Positions 1 through 7,844 of a stretch of 64,000 nt of DNA are shown here, one piece after another. The notes under the pieces were generated by a model. It saw only the letters and a program-made list of their open reading frames with translations. It did not search any database and was not told the origin of the DNA. The stretch lies in contig JANDJC010000010.1 in NCBI GenBank assembly GCA_024331045.1, positions 1-64,000 on the forward strand, read 5' to 3'. Both the position numbers and the translations under genes were made by a program. Every line of letters starts with the position of its first letter. Positions within the stretch are counted from its first letter, which is position 1. The DNA is from Nitrospira sp. (GTDB lineage: Bacteria; Nitrospirota; Nitrospiria; Nitrospirales; Nitrospiraceae).

Positions 1-672
1 GAACGAACTGAGCAGATCCAGGACAGTTGGCCCGTCATACCACAGCATGGCCTGGCTGTGATGGGCGATATTGTCGCCGAGCTTGGCACTGACCGGAATG
101 ACCCGTTCCGGCACCGCGCCGAATTGTTGCAAGAACTCTCGATATTCCTTCTCGATACCAGCAAAGACGTCCTGCCGATAGCCGACTAAATCCATCTTGT
201 TTACGACCACCGCAAACTGACGGACACCCAGCAAGGAGAGCAGATAGCCGTGTTTTTTGGACTGTTCCTTGACCCCTTCCAATGCGTCAATCACCAGAAG
301 CGCTGCCTCGGCCCTCGCTGCCCCTGTGATCATGTTTTTAAGAAATTCCTTGTGGCCTGGCGCATCAATGATGATGTACTGCCGTCCCTTCCAGGTGAAA
401 AATGTCCGCGCCGTGTCGATCGTGATGCCCTGTTCTTGTTCCTCCAAAAACGCATCAAATAAAAAGGCATATTCGAATTCCTTCCCTTGCTGGCGACAGA
501 TCGCCTGGACTTTTTCTAGTTTGCCCTCCGGCAACGACCCGGTGTCCGCATACAGACGCCCGACCAATGTGGATTTGCCATGGTCCACATGGCCCACGAT
601 GACGATATTGAAATGTTCTTCCGGCCTGGAAACGACCCGGCCCCGGTCTGTCGTCGTTGCCACCTCGCTCAT
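1..672 (-). CDS. cysN: Sulfate adenylyltransferase subunit 1 (GTPase), partial
   Basis: This is the N-terminal 224 residues of the GTPase subunit of ATP sulfurylase, which with CysD activates sulfate to adenosine 5'-phosphosulfate (APS) in the cytoplasm. My own translation of the minus strand starts MSEVATTT and shows an elongation-factor-type G domain: G1 GHVDHGKST near residue 27, a DTARTF switch segment, G3 DAPGHKEF and G4 NKMD. The ATG overlaps the cysD stop by one base (TAATG), so the two genes are translationally coupled. The frame stays open to base 1. The C-terminal half, and whether an APS kinase (CysC) domain is fused there, cannot be seen. Confidence 0.93.
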   Translation of the reverse strand, partial: MSEVATTTDRGRVVSRPEEHFNIVIVGHVDHGKSTLVGRLYADTGSLPEGKLEKVQAICRQQGKEFEYAFLFDAFLEEQEQGITIDTARTFFTWKGRQYIIIDAPGHKEFLKNMITGAARAEAALLVIDALEGVKEQSKKHGYLLSLLGVRQFAVVVNKMDLVGYRQDVFAGIEKEYREFLQQFGAVPERVIPVSAKLGDNIAHHSQAMLWYDGPTVLDLLSSF

Positions 673-1517
673 TACATGTACCCTTTCTTTCTCAGCATCT
701 CCATGCCACGTCCCGCATCCTGGGCCCGACCAGCCCGTTCCGCAACGGTAGTCGCCCGCAGCTCTTCGATGATGTCATCCACCGTCTTGGCAGTAGACTG
801 GACGGGCATCGTGCAGGGCGCACACCCCAGGCTTCGGTAGCGGGTGCCATCCCCTTTGTCCAAGTAGAGATCGATAAACGGAATGTTCTCCGCCTTGATA
901 TACTCCCAGATGTTGATCTCGGTCCAATCAAGCAGGGGATGGATGCGAATATGGGTGCCAGGCGGAAACGTCGTCTTGAATTGATCCCACAGTTCAGGAG
1001 GCTGATCCCGGAAATCCCAGTCCCCGTGCTTGTCGCGCGGGGAAAAGTACCGTTCCTTGGCCCTCGTGCTATCTTCATCGGCTCGTACGCCCAGAATGAT
1101 CCCCGTATAGCCCTTTTCTTCGATGAGATCTTTCAGCGCCTGAGTCTTGAGGGCCGTGCAACAGACGTCGCGCCCTCTGGTGTGGTTCATTCCCGCCGCC
1201 AACGCCTGTTTGTTTTGTCCCACGACTAAATTCAGCCGCCACTCACGAGCCAACCGATCCCGGTACTCAATCATGGCGGGAATCTTGTAGCTGGTATCGA
1301 TGTGAATCAGGGGAAATGGGACATGTCCGAAAAACGCTTTGCGGACCAACCACAACAACACGGTCGAGTCCTTGCCGATCGACCACAACATGGCGAGATT
1401 GTCGAAGTGCTTGTAGGCCTCCCGCAGGATGTACACACTTTGATCTTCCAACCGACGCAGATGTTTCACCACTCCACCCTTTCTCTTTTTAGTATGAACT
1501 CGCTCATGTTTGGACAC
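672..1517 (-). CDS. cysD: Sulfate adenylyltransferase subunit 2
   Basis: CysD is the catalytic ATP sulfurylase subunit, making APS from ATP and sulfate with CysN. The 281-residue protein has the PP-loop signature SIGKDS near residue 46 and the family segments [15 protein letters not shown] and SLGCAPCT. The start used overlaps the end of the upstream TrpD2-like gene by 14 bases and has GGAG ten bases before it. A GTG about 16 codons in (before KHLRRLED) also has a good Shine-Dalgarno sequence and would match the shorter N-terminus of E. coli CysD. It is the fifth gene of the sulfur operon. Confidence 0.95.
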   Translation of the reverse strand: MSKHERVHTKKRKGGVVKHLRRLEDQSVYILREAYKHFDNLAMLWSIGKDSTVLLWLVRKAFFGHVPFPLIHIDTSYKIPAMIEYRDRLAREWRLNLVVGQNKQALAAGMNHTRGRDVCCTALKTQALKDLIEEKGYTGIILGVRADEDSTRAKERYFSPRDKHGDWDFRDQPPELWDQFKTTFPPGTHIRIHPLLDWTEINIWEYIKAENIPFIDLYLDKGDGTRYRSLGCAPCTMPVQSTAKTVDDIIEELRATTVAERAGRAQDAGRGMEMLRKKGYM

Positions 1518-2565
1518 GCTCCGCCTTCGCGGCTACCGGTTCCTGAGTCAGCTCTTCTAATTTGCGGGCCGCAGCCCCTCCTTCCAACGCCGCTTTCGCC
1601 AGTGGGTAACAGGCCGCAAGCGACTGCCCCTTCCCGGCTAGGTAGAGCAACATGGCGGCGTTCATCACCACCCACTCCTGAGGCCCCCCCTGCACCTGAT
1701 GAAGGAGAATGCGGCGCAACAAGTCCGCTTCCTTCTCTCGCTGAGAGGGGGGGAAGCCCGCCATATCTCGCGAAGACCCGATAGAGAGGCCGAAATCCTT
1801 GGGGCTCACCCCCAACGGTATGATCCGTTCGTCTCTCAATTCCAACACCCTTGTGACTCCCGAGAATGACAGTTCCGGTTCGCCCTCAACACCCCGGACG
1901 ACCAGCGCTCTTGGACAACCGAGCATGCGCAGGGCTTCGGCCGTTTTTTCGAAATGCGGAGGATGGGAGAGCCCCACCACTTGGGCTGAAGCACGGGCCG
2001 GATTGAGGAGCCTGGCAATGGGATGGAAGACATTTCTGACCCCCAGCTCCTGCCGGAGATCCAAGAACCGATTGACCGCCGGGTGATAGATGCCAATGTC
2101 CAGATAGGCAAAGTTCTTTCTCAGCAATTCCTCCGTTACGATCTGCGGGCTGGACTCCACAGGGATCCTTAGCGCCTTGAGCACACCGGCACTGCCCGGC
2201 CTACCGGGAATTCCGTCATAGCCGTGCATCAATACCGTGACTCCCGCCGCAGCGGCGACAATTGAGGAAGCCACCAGCGCATGGAAGGTTTCCTGTTTGC
2301 CGGCATAGGTTGGGACATCGACCAGCGCCACGTCTTTCGGAATCGCCAGGGGGGGCACATACTGCCGAACTGCCGCCGTCATGCCCGCCAGTTCTGCGAC
2401 CGACTCCGACTTGACTCGCATGGCAATCAAAAAGGCCCCCACTTGAACGGGACTTGCCTCCCCTTCGACCAGCGCCTTGATCGCCTGCTTGGTTTCGTCC
2501 CACGTCAAATCCTTCGACGTTTTAGGCCCTTTGGCGATTTTGGCAAGGATGTCCTGAAATGCCAT
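1504..2565 (-). CDS. TrpD2-like (YbiB-type) glycosyltransferase family 3 protein
   Basis: The protein has the fold signature of anthranilate phosphoribosyltransferase: an N-terminal helical domain (about residues 1-70) and the segment [19 protein letters not shown] in place of the TrpD KHGNR region. The phosphoribosyl-pyrophosphate loop GTGGD of TrpD is replaced by PTYAGKQET, which resembles the PSYxGxxxxPN loop of the TrpD2/YbiB subfamily. Anthranilate phosphoribosyl transfer is therefore unlikely; E. coli YbiB is reported to bind nucleic acid. The ATG lies two bases past the cysH stop, and the 3' end overlaps cysD, so it is co-translated with sulfate activation genes. Its role in sulfur assimilation is unknown. 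An upstream in-frame start at 2667 would lie inside cysH and is not used. Confidence 0.8.
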   Translation of the reverse strand: MAFQDILAKIAKGPKTSKDLTWDETKQAIKALVEGEASPVQVGAFLIAMRVKSESVAELAGMTAAVRQYVPPLAIPKDVALVDVPTYAGKQETFHALVASSIVAAAAGVTVLMHGYDGIPGRPGSAGVLKALRIPVESSPQIVTEELLRKNFAYLDIGIYHPAVNRFLDLRQELGVRNVFHPIARLLNPARASAQVVGLSHPPHFEKTAEALRMLGCPRALVVRGVEGEPELSFSGVTRVLELRDERIIPLGVSPKDFGLSIGSSRDMAGFPPSQREKEADLLRRILLHQVQGGPQEWVVMNAAMLLYLAGKGQSLAACYPLAKAALEGGAAARKLEELTQEPVAAKAERVQT

Positions 2566-2567
2566 GG

Positions 2568-3284
2568 CTACGCCTGATGGAGGCCGCACTCCGTCTTGGC
2601 CAGCCCCTGCCACCGACCGGATCGCAAATCCTCTCCCGGCTTCACTGGCTTGGTGCAGTGGACGCATCCGATGCTGGGATAGTTCTGATCATGGAGGGAA
2701 TTGTAGGGAACTTCATAAAGAGTGATGTAGGTCCAGACATCGCTCCACGTCCATCGTGCTAAAGGATTGACCTTGACGAGACCGAACTTGGCATCCCATT
2801 CGATCAGGCCAGCCTGGGCCCGCGAGGGAGCCTGGTCGCGGCGAATGCCCGTAATCCACGCATCGAACGATTTGAGCACGCCTGCGAGCGGCTCGACTTT
2901 TCGCAATCGGCAACAGAGATCTGGATCCCTTGCCCACAAGGCCTCTCCATACTGTTGCTCCTGTTGGGCTGGCGTCAGCGACGGTTTCACGCGAATCACC
3001 TGCGTCGGCTCCAGTCGGTATCGGTCGATGATGCGATCTCTCGTCTTGAGCGTTTCGGGAAAGAGAAAATCCGTATCCAGATAAAACAGTGGAACAGAAG
3101 GATTGATCCGCTGGATCATGTCCACCAACACCACATCTTCCGCCCCAAAACTACAGGCCAGCACAATGCGCGGTCCATACCGTTCGATGACGGCAGCCAG
3201 CACGTCCTGAGGCGTCTTGGATTCAAACGACTCACCCCATGATCGGAGTTGCGTAGCCAGAGCCAGCTGATCACTTGCCGCCAT
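2568..3284 (-). CDS. cysH: Assimilatory adenylylsulfate (APS) reductase
   Basis: It reduces activated sulfate to sulfite. The 238-residue PP-loop protein carries the CC...CxxC cluster motif (CCRLRK near residue 130 and GCVHCT near 215) that binds [4Fe-4S] in enzymes acting directly on APS rather than PAPS. The C-terminal ECGLHQA supplies the catalytic cysteine. Direct APS use fits the absence of a visible cysC in this operon, although a CysC domain on the truncated CysN cannot be excluded. It lies 30 bases downstream of the sulfite reductase gene and two bases before the TrpD2-like gene. Confidence 0.93.
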   Translation of the reverse strand: MAASDQLALATQLRSWGESFESKTPQDVLAAVIERYGPRIVLACSFGAEDVVLVDMIQRINPSVPLFYLDTDFLFPETLKTRDRIIDRYRLEPTQVIRVKPSLTPAQQEQQYGEALWARDPDLCCRLRKVEPLAGVLKSFDAWITGIRRDQAPSRAQAGLIEWDAKFGLVKVNPLARWTWSDVWTYITLYEVPYNSLHDQNYPSIGCVHCTKPVKPGEDLRSGRWQGLAKTECGLHQA

Positions 3285-3314
3285 GGCACCCTTCTCCTTT
3301 TCTCAGAACGATCA

Positions 3315-5822
3315 TTATTCCCCCACCTTTTCCACCAACACGCGATAGTGCAACGCCTCCGGCTCCAATGGTTCTTGCGACAACACCTTGTGGCCGTCGT
3401 TCTTCAAGCTCATTGGGACGTTCCTGATGGGCTCTCCGGCATCCAGCCAGACCTCCAATCGCTCGCCCGCCTCCATCATTTCCAGCCTAAGCTTGGTTTT
3501 GACATAGTTCAGAGGGCAGGCAACTCCTCGCAGATCATACACTGGAGCACCGGTTGGCGCTAAAGCAGAAGCCACCGGCGTGGGCTTGGCCTCCTCCGCC
3601 GCAAGCGGGGACACGGCGACCGTCTCCGTAACAGAGGCGAGGGGGGTCAGCTTGAGGTCTTTCCCCATCTGTTCCGTCACCGCCCGGCAGGCGTCAACAA
3701 ATCCCTTTGCAAAAGCCATTTTCTCCTTGGCAAACTGTTCGGTGTTTTCCTTGCTTCCCAGATCGCCGATCTTGCCGACAAGATCCCGGTAGAGAGCTGG
3801 CACGATGCCTTTCTTGGCAATTCGGTGGTCGAACTCACTGAGCGTCTCGGCATCAGTGGAAGGATCAAGCCCCTCTGTCACCAACAGCGCCTTCGCCGCC
3901 GCCAAGACGGCTCGATACGACTTATTCACCGCCATCGCATACTGGTGTTTTTCTATGTGGAGCCTCGCCAAGTAGAGCTCCTGGTCTGCTTCGAGGATGC
4001 CGTTCTCGATCATCTCCAACGCGCCGCCCGCACACTCACCAGGTCCATGATCCTCCAGCACAAACGGTTCCTCTCCCTCCCAATCGTAGTAAAACGTAGG
4101 GTCTTCTTCGTATGAAGGAACAATGGTGTAAGGAATCAGCTCGTCCTTCAAGGCATTTTTCCCCACACGATCGATGAACGTTGGCAAACTTTCCCCCGCC
4201 TGCCGATCCCGCCGATAGACCTCGAGCAAATGAGTAATTGCAGCCGGCACCGCCTTGGCCGGCAACTTGACGGTCAATTGCCCAATCTTCGCCGTACCAT
4301 TCACCCGACCTCCCAAGTGAAGCTCGTACATAGGTACCGTGTGGTCGCCAATCCGCTTGCCGACACCATGAAGACCAATCGTTGCGATGTGATGCTGGGC
4401 ACAGGAATTGTGGCAGCCACTGATTTTGACGTTGACGCCGGCCAGATCCTCCGGCACTCGACCAGCCGGGAACAATTCCGCCAACGCTCTGGCCATTCCC
4501 TTGGACGAGGTAATGCCCAAGCCACAACTATCGGTACCCGGACAGGCGATGATGTCCTCCACCCGCTCAGCTCCGGGTTCCGCCAGCCCACACTTGGCCA
4601 GATCGTGGTAGAACGCCTCAATCTGATCCTCGGAAATCCAGCGAATAACGAGATTTTGCGTGATTGTTGTCCGAAGATTGCCGTTCGAATACCGTTCGGC
4701 CAAGTCCGCCACCGCGCGCATCTGATCCACCGTGATATCTCCCATAAACAGCCTGATCACCGCCGTAACATAACCCTTTTGTTTTTGCGGGATCACGTTG
4801 CTTCGCTTCCAGACTTCAAAAGGGGTGTCTTGACCGGCATTCTGGTATCCATTGGTGGAATATCCGGCAACGGAAGTGGATCCGTTTCTGGTCGGCATGA
4901 TCAGTGGTGCTGGTTGATCGTGATGCTCGAGCAGGCGAAGCGGTTGGGTCGAAGGCCGGCTATACCCCAAGGCGACATACGCCTCTTCCCATCGTCGTTT
5001 GAATTCGTCGAATCCCAACTTGTCGATGACGAATTTCATACGGGCCTTGTGGCGGTTCTTCCGATTGCCTAGCGCGTCAAAGACTTTGATCACCGCCTCA
5101 ATGCTCGGGATCAGCTCATCCATCGGCGTAAATTCGCGCAACACCTTGGCCATCCGAGGTAAGGGGCCGAGGCCCCCGCCGGCCACCATCCGGAAACCAA
5201 TGGTGCCATCCTCCCGCTTCACCGCCATGAGCCCAATGTCATGAATGGGCGTGAGCGCGCAATCATGAGCGCAGCCGGAAAAAGCGATCTTAAACTTGCG
5301 GGGTAAACTCTGGTTGAGTGGATTGCGGAGTAGATGGTAAGCCACCGTTTTGGCATAGGGGGTCACATCAAACACTTCCCCTGAGCAGACCCCTGCGAGG
5401 TGACAAGCCGTGACATTCCGAACTGTGTTGGAGCAGGCTTCTCTCGTGGTGAGCCCCACCTCGGCCAACCCCCGCATAATCGTCGGCACATCCTGTAGCT
5501 CGACAAAATGCATTTGAATATCTTGACGCGTTGTCACATGCCCAACGCCGGTCGCGTACCGATCCACCAAGTCTGCAAGGCGGCGCAGTTGATTCGCTGT
5601 GATGCCCCCAAAAGGGATTTTGACCCGGACCATTTGCACGCCGGATTGTCGCTGCCCATAGATGCCGAACTGCAAGCGAAAGGGTTTGAAGAGGTCCGGC
5701 GAGAGTTCACCGGACAAACACCGACGTGCTTCGGTCTCAAACGTTTCAATCTCCTCCGCAATGGCTGGCGGGATCGGAGTCGTAACGACCTCAGGGGTGG
5801 TGACAGATTGGGGATTCATCAT
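3315..5822 (-). CDS. Siroheme sulfite/nitrite reductase with C-terminal helical and TusA domains
   Basis: This 835-residue protein probably reduces sulfite to sulfide with six electrons, the step after CysH. Two ferredoxin-like half domains plus siroheme domains occupy about residues 1-560. The siroheme/[4Fe-4S] ligands are CPGTDSC (Cx5C, about 427-433) and CHNSC (Cx3C, about 470-474). The first half has a partial second set (CAHDC near 184). A helical segment (about 600-715, HEPN-like in style) and an Ala/Pro linker lead to a TusA/SirA domain (about 760-830) with CPLNYVK as its sulfur-carrier cysteine motif. The ATG at 5822 has AGGAG five bases ahead, better than the upstream ATG at 5837. 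A nitrite reductase role is possible, but the sulfur operon argues against it. Confidence 0.88.
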   Translation of the reverse strand: MMNPQSVTTPEVVTTPIPPAIAEEIETFETEARRCLSGELSPDLFKPFRLQFGIYGQRQSGVQMVRVKIPFGGITANQLRRLADLVDRYATGVGHVTTRQDIQMHFVELQDVPTIMRGLAEVGLTTREACSNTVRNVTACHLAGVCSGEVFDVTPYAKTVAYHLLRNPLNQSLPRKFKIAFSGCAHDCALTPIHDIGLMAVKREDGTIGFRMVAGGGLGPLPRMAKVLREFTPMDELIPSIEAVIKVFDALGNRKNRHKARMKFVIDKLGFDEFKRRWEEAYVALGYSRPSTQPLRLLEHHDQPAPLIMPTRNGSTSVAGYSTNGYQNAGQDTPFEVWKRSNVIPQKQKGYVTAVIRLFMGDITVDQMRAVADLAERYSNGNLRTTITQNLVIRWISEDQIEAFYHDLAKCGLAEPGAERVEDIIACPGTDSCGLGITSSKGMARALAELFPAGRVPEDLAGVNVKISGCHNSCAQHHIATIGLHGVGKRIGDHTVPMYELHLGGRVNGTAKIGQLTVKLPAKAVPAAITHLLEVYRRDRQAGESLPTFIDRVGKNALKDELIPYTIVPSYEEDPTFYYDWEGEEPFVLEDHGPGECAGGALEMIENGILEADQELYLARLHIEKHQYAMAVNKSYRAVLAAAKALLVTEGLDPSTDAETLSEFDHRIAKKGIVPALYRDLVGKIGDLGSKENTEQFAKEKMAFAKGFVDACRAVTEQMGKDLKLTPLASVTETVAVSPLAAEEAKPTPVASALAPTGAPVYDLRGVACPLNYVKTKLRLEMMEAGERLEVWLDAGEPIRNVPMSLKNDGHKVLSQEPLEPEALHYRVLVEKVGE

Positions 5823-5897
5823 GGTCTCTCCTCTCAATGACTAACTCGTGGAACCGAACAGAGATGCGACGGGGCGAGAATTCCTCCTCGTCTCCCC

Positions 5898-6347
5898 TCA
5901 GATGTGATACATCGGGGCATACTGTTCCTCCAAGGTCCGCAGGCGCTCGGCTAACTGGTCAACCGTAATCCGTTGCAGGACCTCTTGCTCAGCTTGAGTA
6001 ACCTGTTTCCAGATATGTCCCAAAAGAACCTCCTGCTTGGATAGAGGTGGCCGAGAGGCGATCCCATTGGTTAAAGCCGGATCGGCGACAGGACCATCAA
6101 GAACTTCTAGGATGTCAGCCACCGACATGGCACGCGGCTCTTTGAGCAACCTATATCCCCCCTGCGCTCCCCGTAAGCTTTGAATCAACCCCGCCTTCTT
6201 CATGGTCGAGAGCACCTGTTCTAAAAATTTGAGGGGGATCGCCTGTCGTCTCGCAATGGTTCGAGCCTGCACCGGAACGTCTTTCGCATGGATGGCAAGA
6301 TCGATAGCCGCCAGAATGCCATAGAGGGCCCGTTTGGACACTTTCAT
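5898..6347 (-). CDS. Rrf2-family transcriptional regulator, cysteine-free (CymR-like)
   Basis: This is a 149-residue winged-helix regulator with the Rrf2 N-terminal signature (MKVSKRALYGILAAIDLA), a recognition-helix region around IPLKFLEQVL and the wing LRGAQGGYRLL. There are no cysteines, so it cannot hold an Fe-S cluster as IscR or NsrR do. That resembles CymR, the cysteine-metabolism repressor of Firmicutes that works with CysK. It lies 75 bases upstream of the sulfite reductase gene on the same strand and is probably the first gene of the operon. The palindrome at its own promoter suggests autoregulation. The sulfur role is inferred from context. Confidence 0.9.
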   Translation of the reverse strand: MKVSKRALYGILAAIDLAIHAKDVPVQARTIARRQAIPLKFLEQVLSTMKKAGLIQSLRGAQGGYRLLKEPRAMSVADILEVLDGPVADPALTNGIASRPPLSKQEVLLGHIWKQVTQAEQEVLQRITVDQLAERLRTLEEQYAPMYHI

Positions 6348-6358
6348 TATTCTCTAGT

Positions 6359-6373
6359 ATTCCTGTATGGAAT
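6359..6373. promoter_or_regulatory. Palindromic operator candidate for the Rrf2 regulator
   Basis: A perfect inverted repeat, ATTCC-TGTAT-GGAAT, sits at about -6 to +12 relative to the start of transcription predicted from the promoter just upstream on the minus strand. A wider repeat TATTCC/GGAATA (6358-6363 and 6376-6381) overlaps it and reaches into the -10 box. A palindrome at this place is typical of an autorepressed operon, and GGAAT half-sites resemble those reported for CymR. The binding protein is inferred. Confidence 0.6.
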
Positions 6374-6377
6374 TGGG

Positions 6378-6406
6378 AATATACGACTATTTTGTTCGTC
6401 CGTCAA
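6378..6406 (-). promoter_or_regulatory. Sigma-70-type promoter of the sulfur operon
   Basis: On the minus strand TTGACG (6401-6406) is followed after exactly 17 bases by TATATT (6378-6383), about 30 bases before the rrf2-type start codon. Both boxes match the sigma-70 consensus at five of six positions. Confidence 0.75.
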
Positions 6407-6553
6407 GGACCTCTTTGCCATCTTTTGATCCCATCACGACCTTTCCTGCGATCAGAAATTAGTGTTGTTGTTTCAATTGTTTACAAGTGTAATCCCTTCT
6501 TGATATACAGTAAATATATTAAGTGAATGTTCCTAAATCATTCATAAAAATCG

Positions 6554-6582
6554 TTGACATCAGCACCCTTCCTGGTAATAAT
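6554..6582 (+). promoter_or_regulatory. Sigma-70-type promoter of the Fis-like gene
   Basis: TTGACA (6554-6559) is followed by TAATAAT (6576-6582) with 16-17 bases between. The longest reading frame of the downstream gene would begin at the TTG of this -35 box. Reading it as a promoter instead moves the start codon to 6605 and leaves a leader of only about 15-20 bases. Confidence 0.65.
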
Positions 6583-6604
6583 CCCCTTCCTTCTTCGGTA
6601 CTCC

Positions 6605-7195
6605 ATGGCATTGCGCTCTTCGGCCTTCACGATTCTGGCACTGACCTCTGATACGGAGGCACAGGTTCAACTCAAACAGGCCCTGAAAGATGCGGCGGTC
6701 ACCGTGGTACGCGACACTGCCGCTTTTCAGCGAGAAGCGTCCAGGCACCGTTTCGACGCCGTTGTCCTAGAGTCACGTGGCGGTCTGGACAAGATGGTCT
6801 CGCTCCTGACATCGATTGATCCTTCGCATACATTGGTCATCACGGCCTCCCGCACAGTACTCAAAAAAGCCATCAAGACCCTTCAACACCTCACTCGCCA
6901 CAGTTTACGGCCCGGTCTCTCCCCTCAGGGCAAGACCCGCGATGACTCTCTCCAAAGCTATCTTGAAGCCAAAATGGGAGACTTTGTGAGAGACATGAAA
7001 AATGGGGCTGCCAAGAACCTGTACCCCGTTTTGATTGCGGCGGTCGAACGGCCCTTGATTGCATCGGTCCTGCGGGAAACAAACGGCAACCAGATTCAAG
7101 CCGCCGAGCTGCTGGGGCTCAACCGAAATACACTCAGAAAAAAGATTCTCGATTTACACATCCCCTTGAAACGGTCTAAAACACACCGGCGGTGA
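6605..7195 (+). CDS. Receiver-like protein with Fis-type helix-turn-helix
   Basis: This is a DNA-binding protein of 196 residues. The first 100 residues look like a response-regulator receiver fold (alternating hydrophobic strands from FTILALTSD), but no clear phosphoacceptor aspartate pattern is visible. The last 45 residues are a Fis/NtrC-type helix-turn-helix with the signature NQIQAAELLGLNRNTLRKKI. There is no sigma-54 AAA+ domain, so it is not a sigma-54 activator. ATG 6605 is preferred because the TTG at 6554 is part of the predicted -35 box. It is transcribed divergently from the sulfur operon. Targets are unknown. Confidence 0.8.
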   Translation: MALRSSAFTILALTSDTEAQVQLKQALKDAAVTVVRDTAAFQREASRHRFDAVVLESRGGLDKMVSLLTSIDPSHTLVITASRTVLKKAIKTLQHLTRHSLRPGLSPQGKTRDDSLQSYLEAKMGDFVRDMKNGAAKNLYPVLIAAVERPLIASVLRETNGNQIQAAELLGLNRNTLRKKILDLHIPLKRSKTHRR

Positions 7196-7647
7196 ACTCG
7201 ACACCCTCAGGACTCCTCTGCCTGGGGTTCCGCAACCTTGTGCTCGAATGTGAAGAAGCTCCCGTCAGTCTTCATTAGAGGTTTTTGACGTGTGTATCCT
7301 TCAGACACGGACGCGCGCTTACGAGGTCTGTGTGGAACTGACACACTACAAAAACTTGTGAAGTTTTAAGTTTTAAGAAGGAGCCCCCTGTCAGCCATAC
7401 CCCGTCAGCCATAGTGGATCGCCCCCCCATCATATGGGATTATGGGATAGAGATAGGAGATAGTGGGATAGAAAAAGCGCTCACCTTGCGGAGTGACAGA
7501 CGTTAGAGGATGGAATAGGACAGCGCCGCAGGCGAACCCTATCCCCCTGCAAGTTTCAGCTCACACACGAGGAAGTGGCATTTTGACCCTGCGGCAGGTC
7601 AAAGCGGGTCAATAGGCACAGGAGCGGAGTACATGCTCGCGCTTTCC
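7196..7647. other. Non-coding gap with short repeats
   Basis: I find no convincing gene here. The stretch has the tract AAGTTTTAAGTTTTAAG at 7361-7377, a near-exact adjacent duplication of TGTCAGCCATA / CGTCAGCCATA around 7388-7412, and a run of GGGATA-like units around 7436-7470. No clear terminator for the upstream gene was identified. Confidence 0.5.
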
Positions 7648-7676
7648 TTGACACCTTAGGTTGGCCTATATTAGCA
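7648..7676 (+). promoter_or_regulatory. Promoter of tRNA-Val
   Basis: TTGACA (7648-7653), a 17-base spacer and TTAGCA (7671-7676) precede the tRNA by 16 bases. TATATT (7667-7672) overlaps but would give a spacer of only 13. The same -10 sequence TTAGCAT at the same spacing precedes the tRNA-fMet gene in this window, which supports this reading. Confidence 0.6.
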
Positions 7677-7692
7677 TGCCAGCCCGGACGAT

Positions 7693-7767
7693 AGGCGCGT
7701 AGCTCAGGGGGAGAGCGCTACCTTGACACGGTAGAGGTCGACGGTTCAAGACCGTCCGCGCCTACCA
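7693..7767 (+). tRNA. tRNA-Val (GAC)
   Basis: A complete cloverleaf can be folded. Acceptor AGGCGCG (7693-7699) pairs with CGCGCCT (7757-7763). The D stem is GCTC/GAGC. The anticodon stem CTACC/GGTAG holds the loop TTGACAC, giving anticodon GAC. The T stem GACGG/CCGTC holds TTCAAGA. The terminal CCA is encoded. Valine codons GUC/GUU are read. Confidence 0.97.
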
Positions 7768-7775
7768 TAGAGGTG

Positions 7776-7823
7776 AGGCATCCCGACTCCAGGGAAGCGG
7801 AAGGGGTGCCTTTGTTGTTTTTC
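7776..7823 (+). terminator. Intrinsic terminator between tRNA-Val and thrS
   Basis: AGGCATCCC (7776-7784) pairs with GGGGTGCCT (7803-7811), nine pairs with one G-T, followed by a T-rich tract TTGTTGTTTTT. It ends the tRNA transcript and could also limit read-through into thrS. Its position inside the longest possible thrS frame (GTG 7773) argues for the later thrS start. Confidence 0.7.
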
Positions 7824-7844
7824 GCGACTTCTGTTCCAAGCCTC

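Noticed and set aside
4230-5072. 280-codon plus-strand frame opposite the sulfite reductase gene
   Set aside because: Shadow of the minus-strand gene, no ribosome-binding site, no known motifs.
6554-6604. TTG-started 17-residue extension of the Fis-like protein
   Set aside because: The TTG is the -35 box of a good sigma-70 promoter, so it cannot be both start of transcription control and start of translation.
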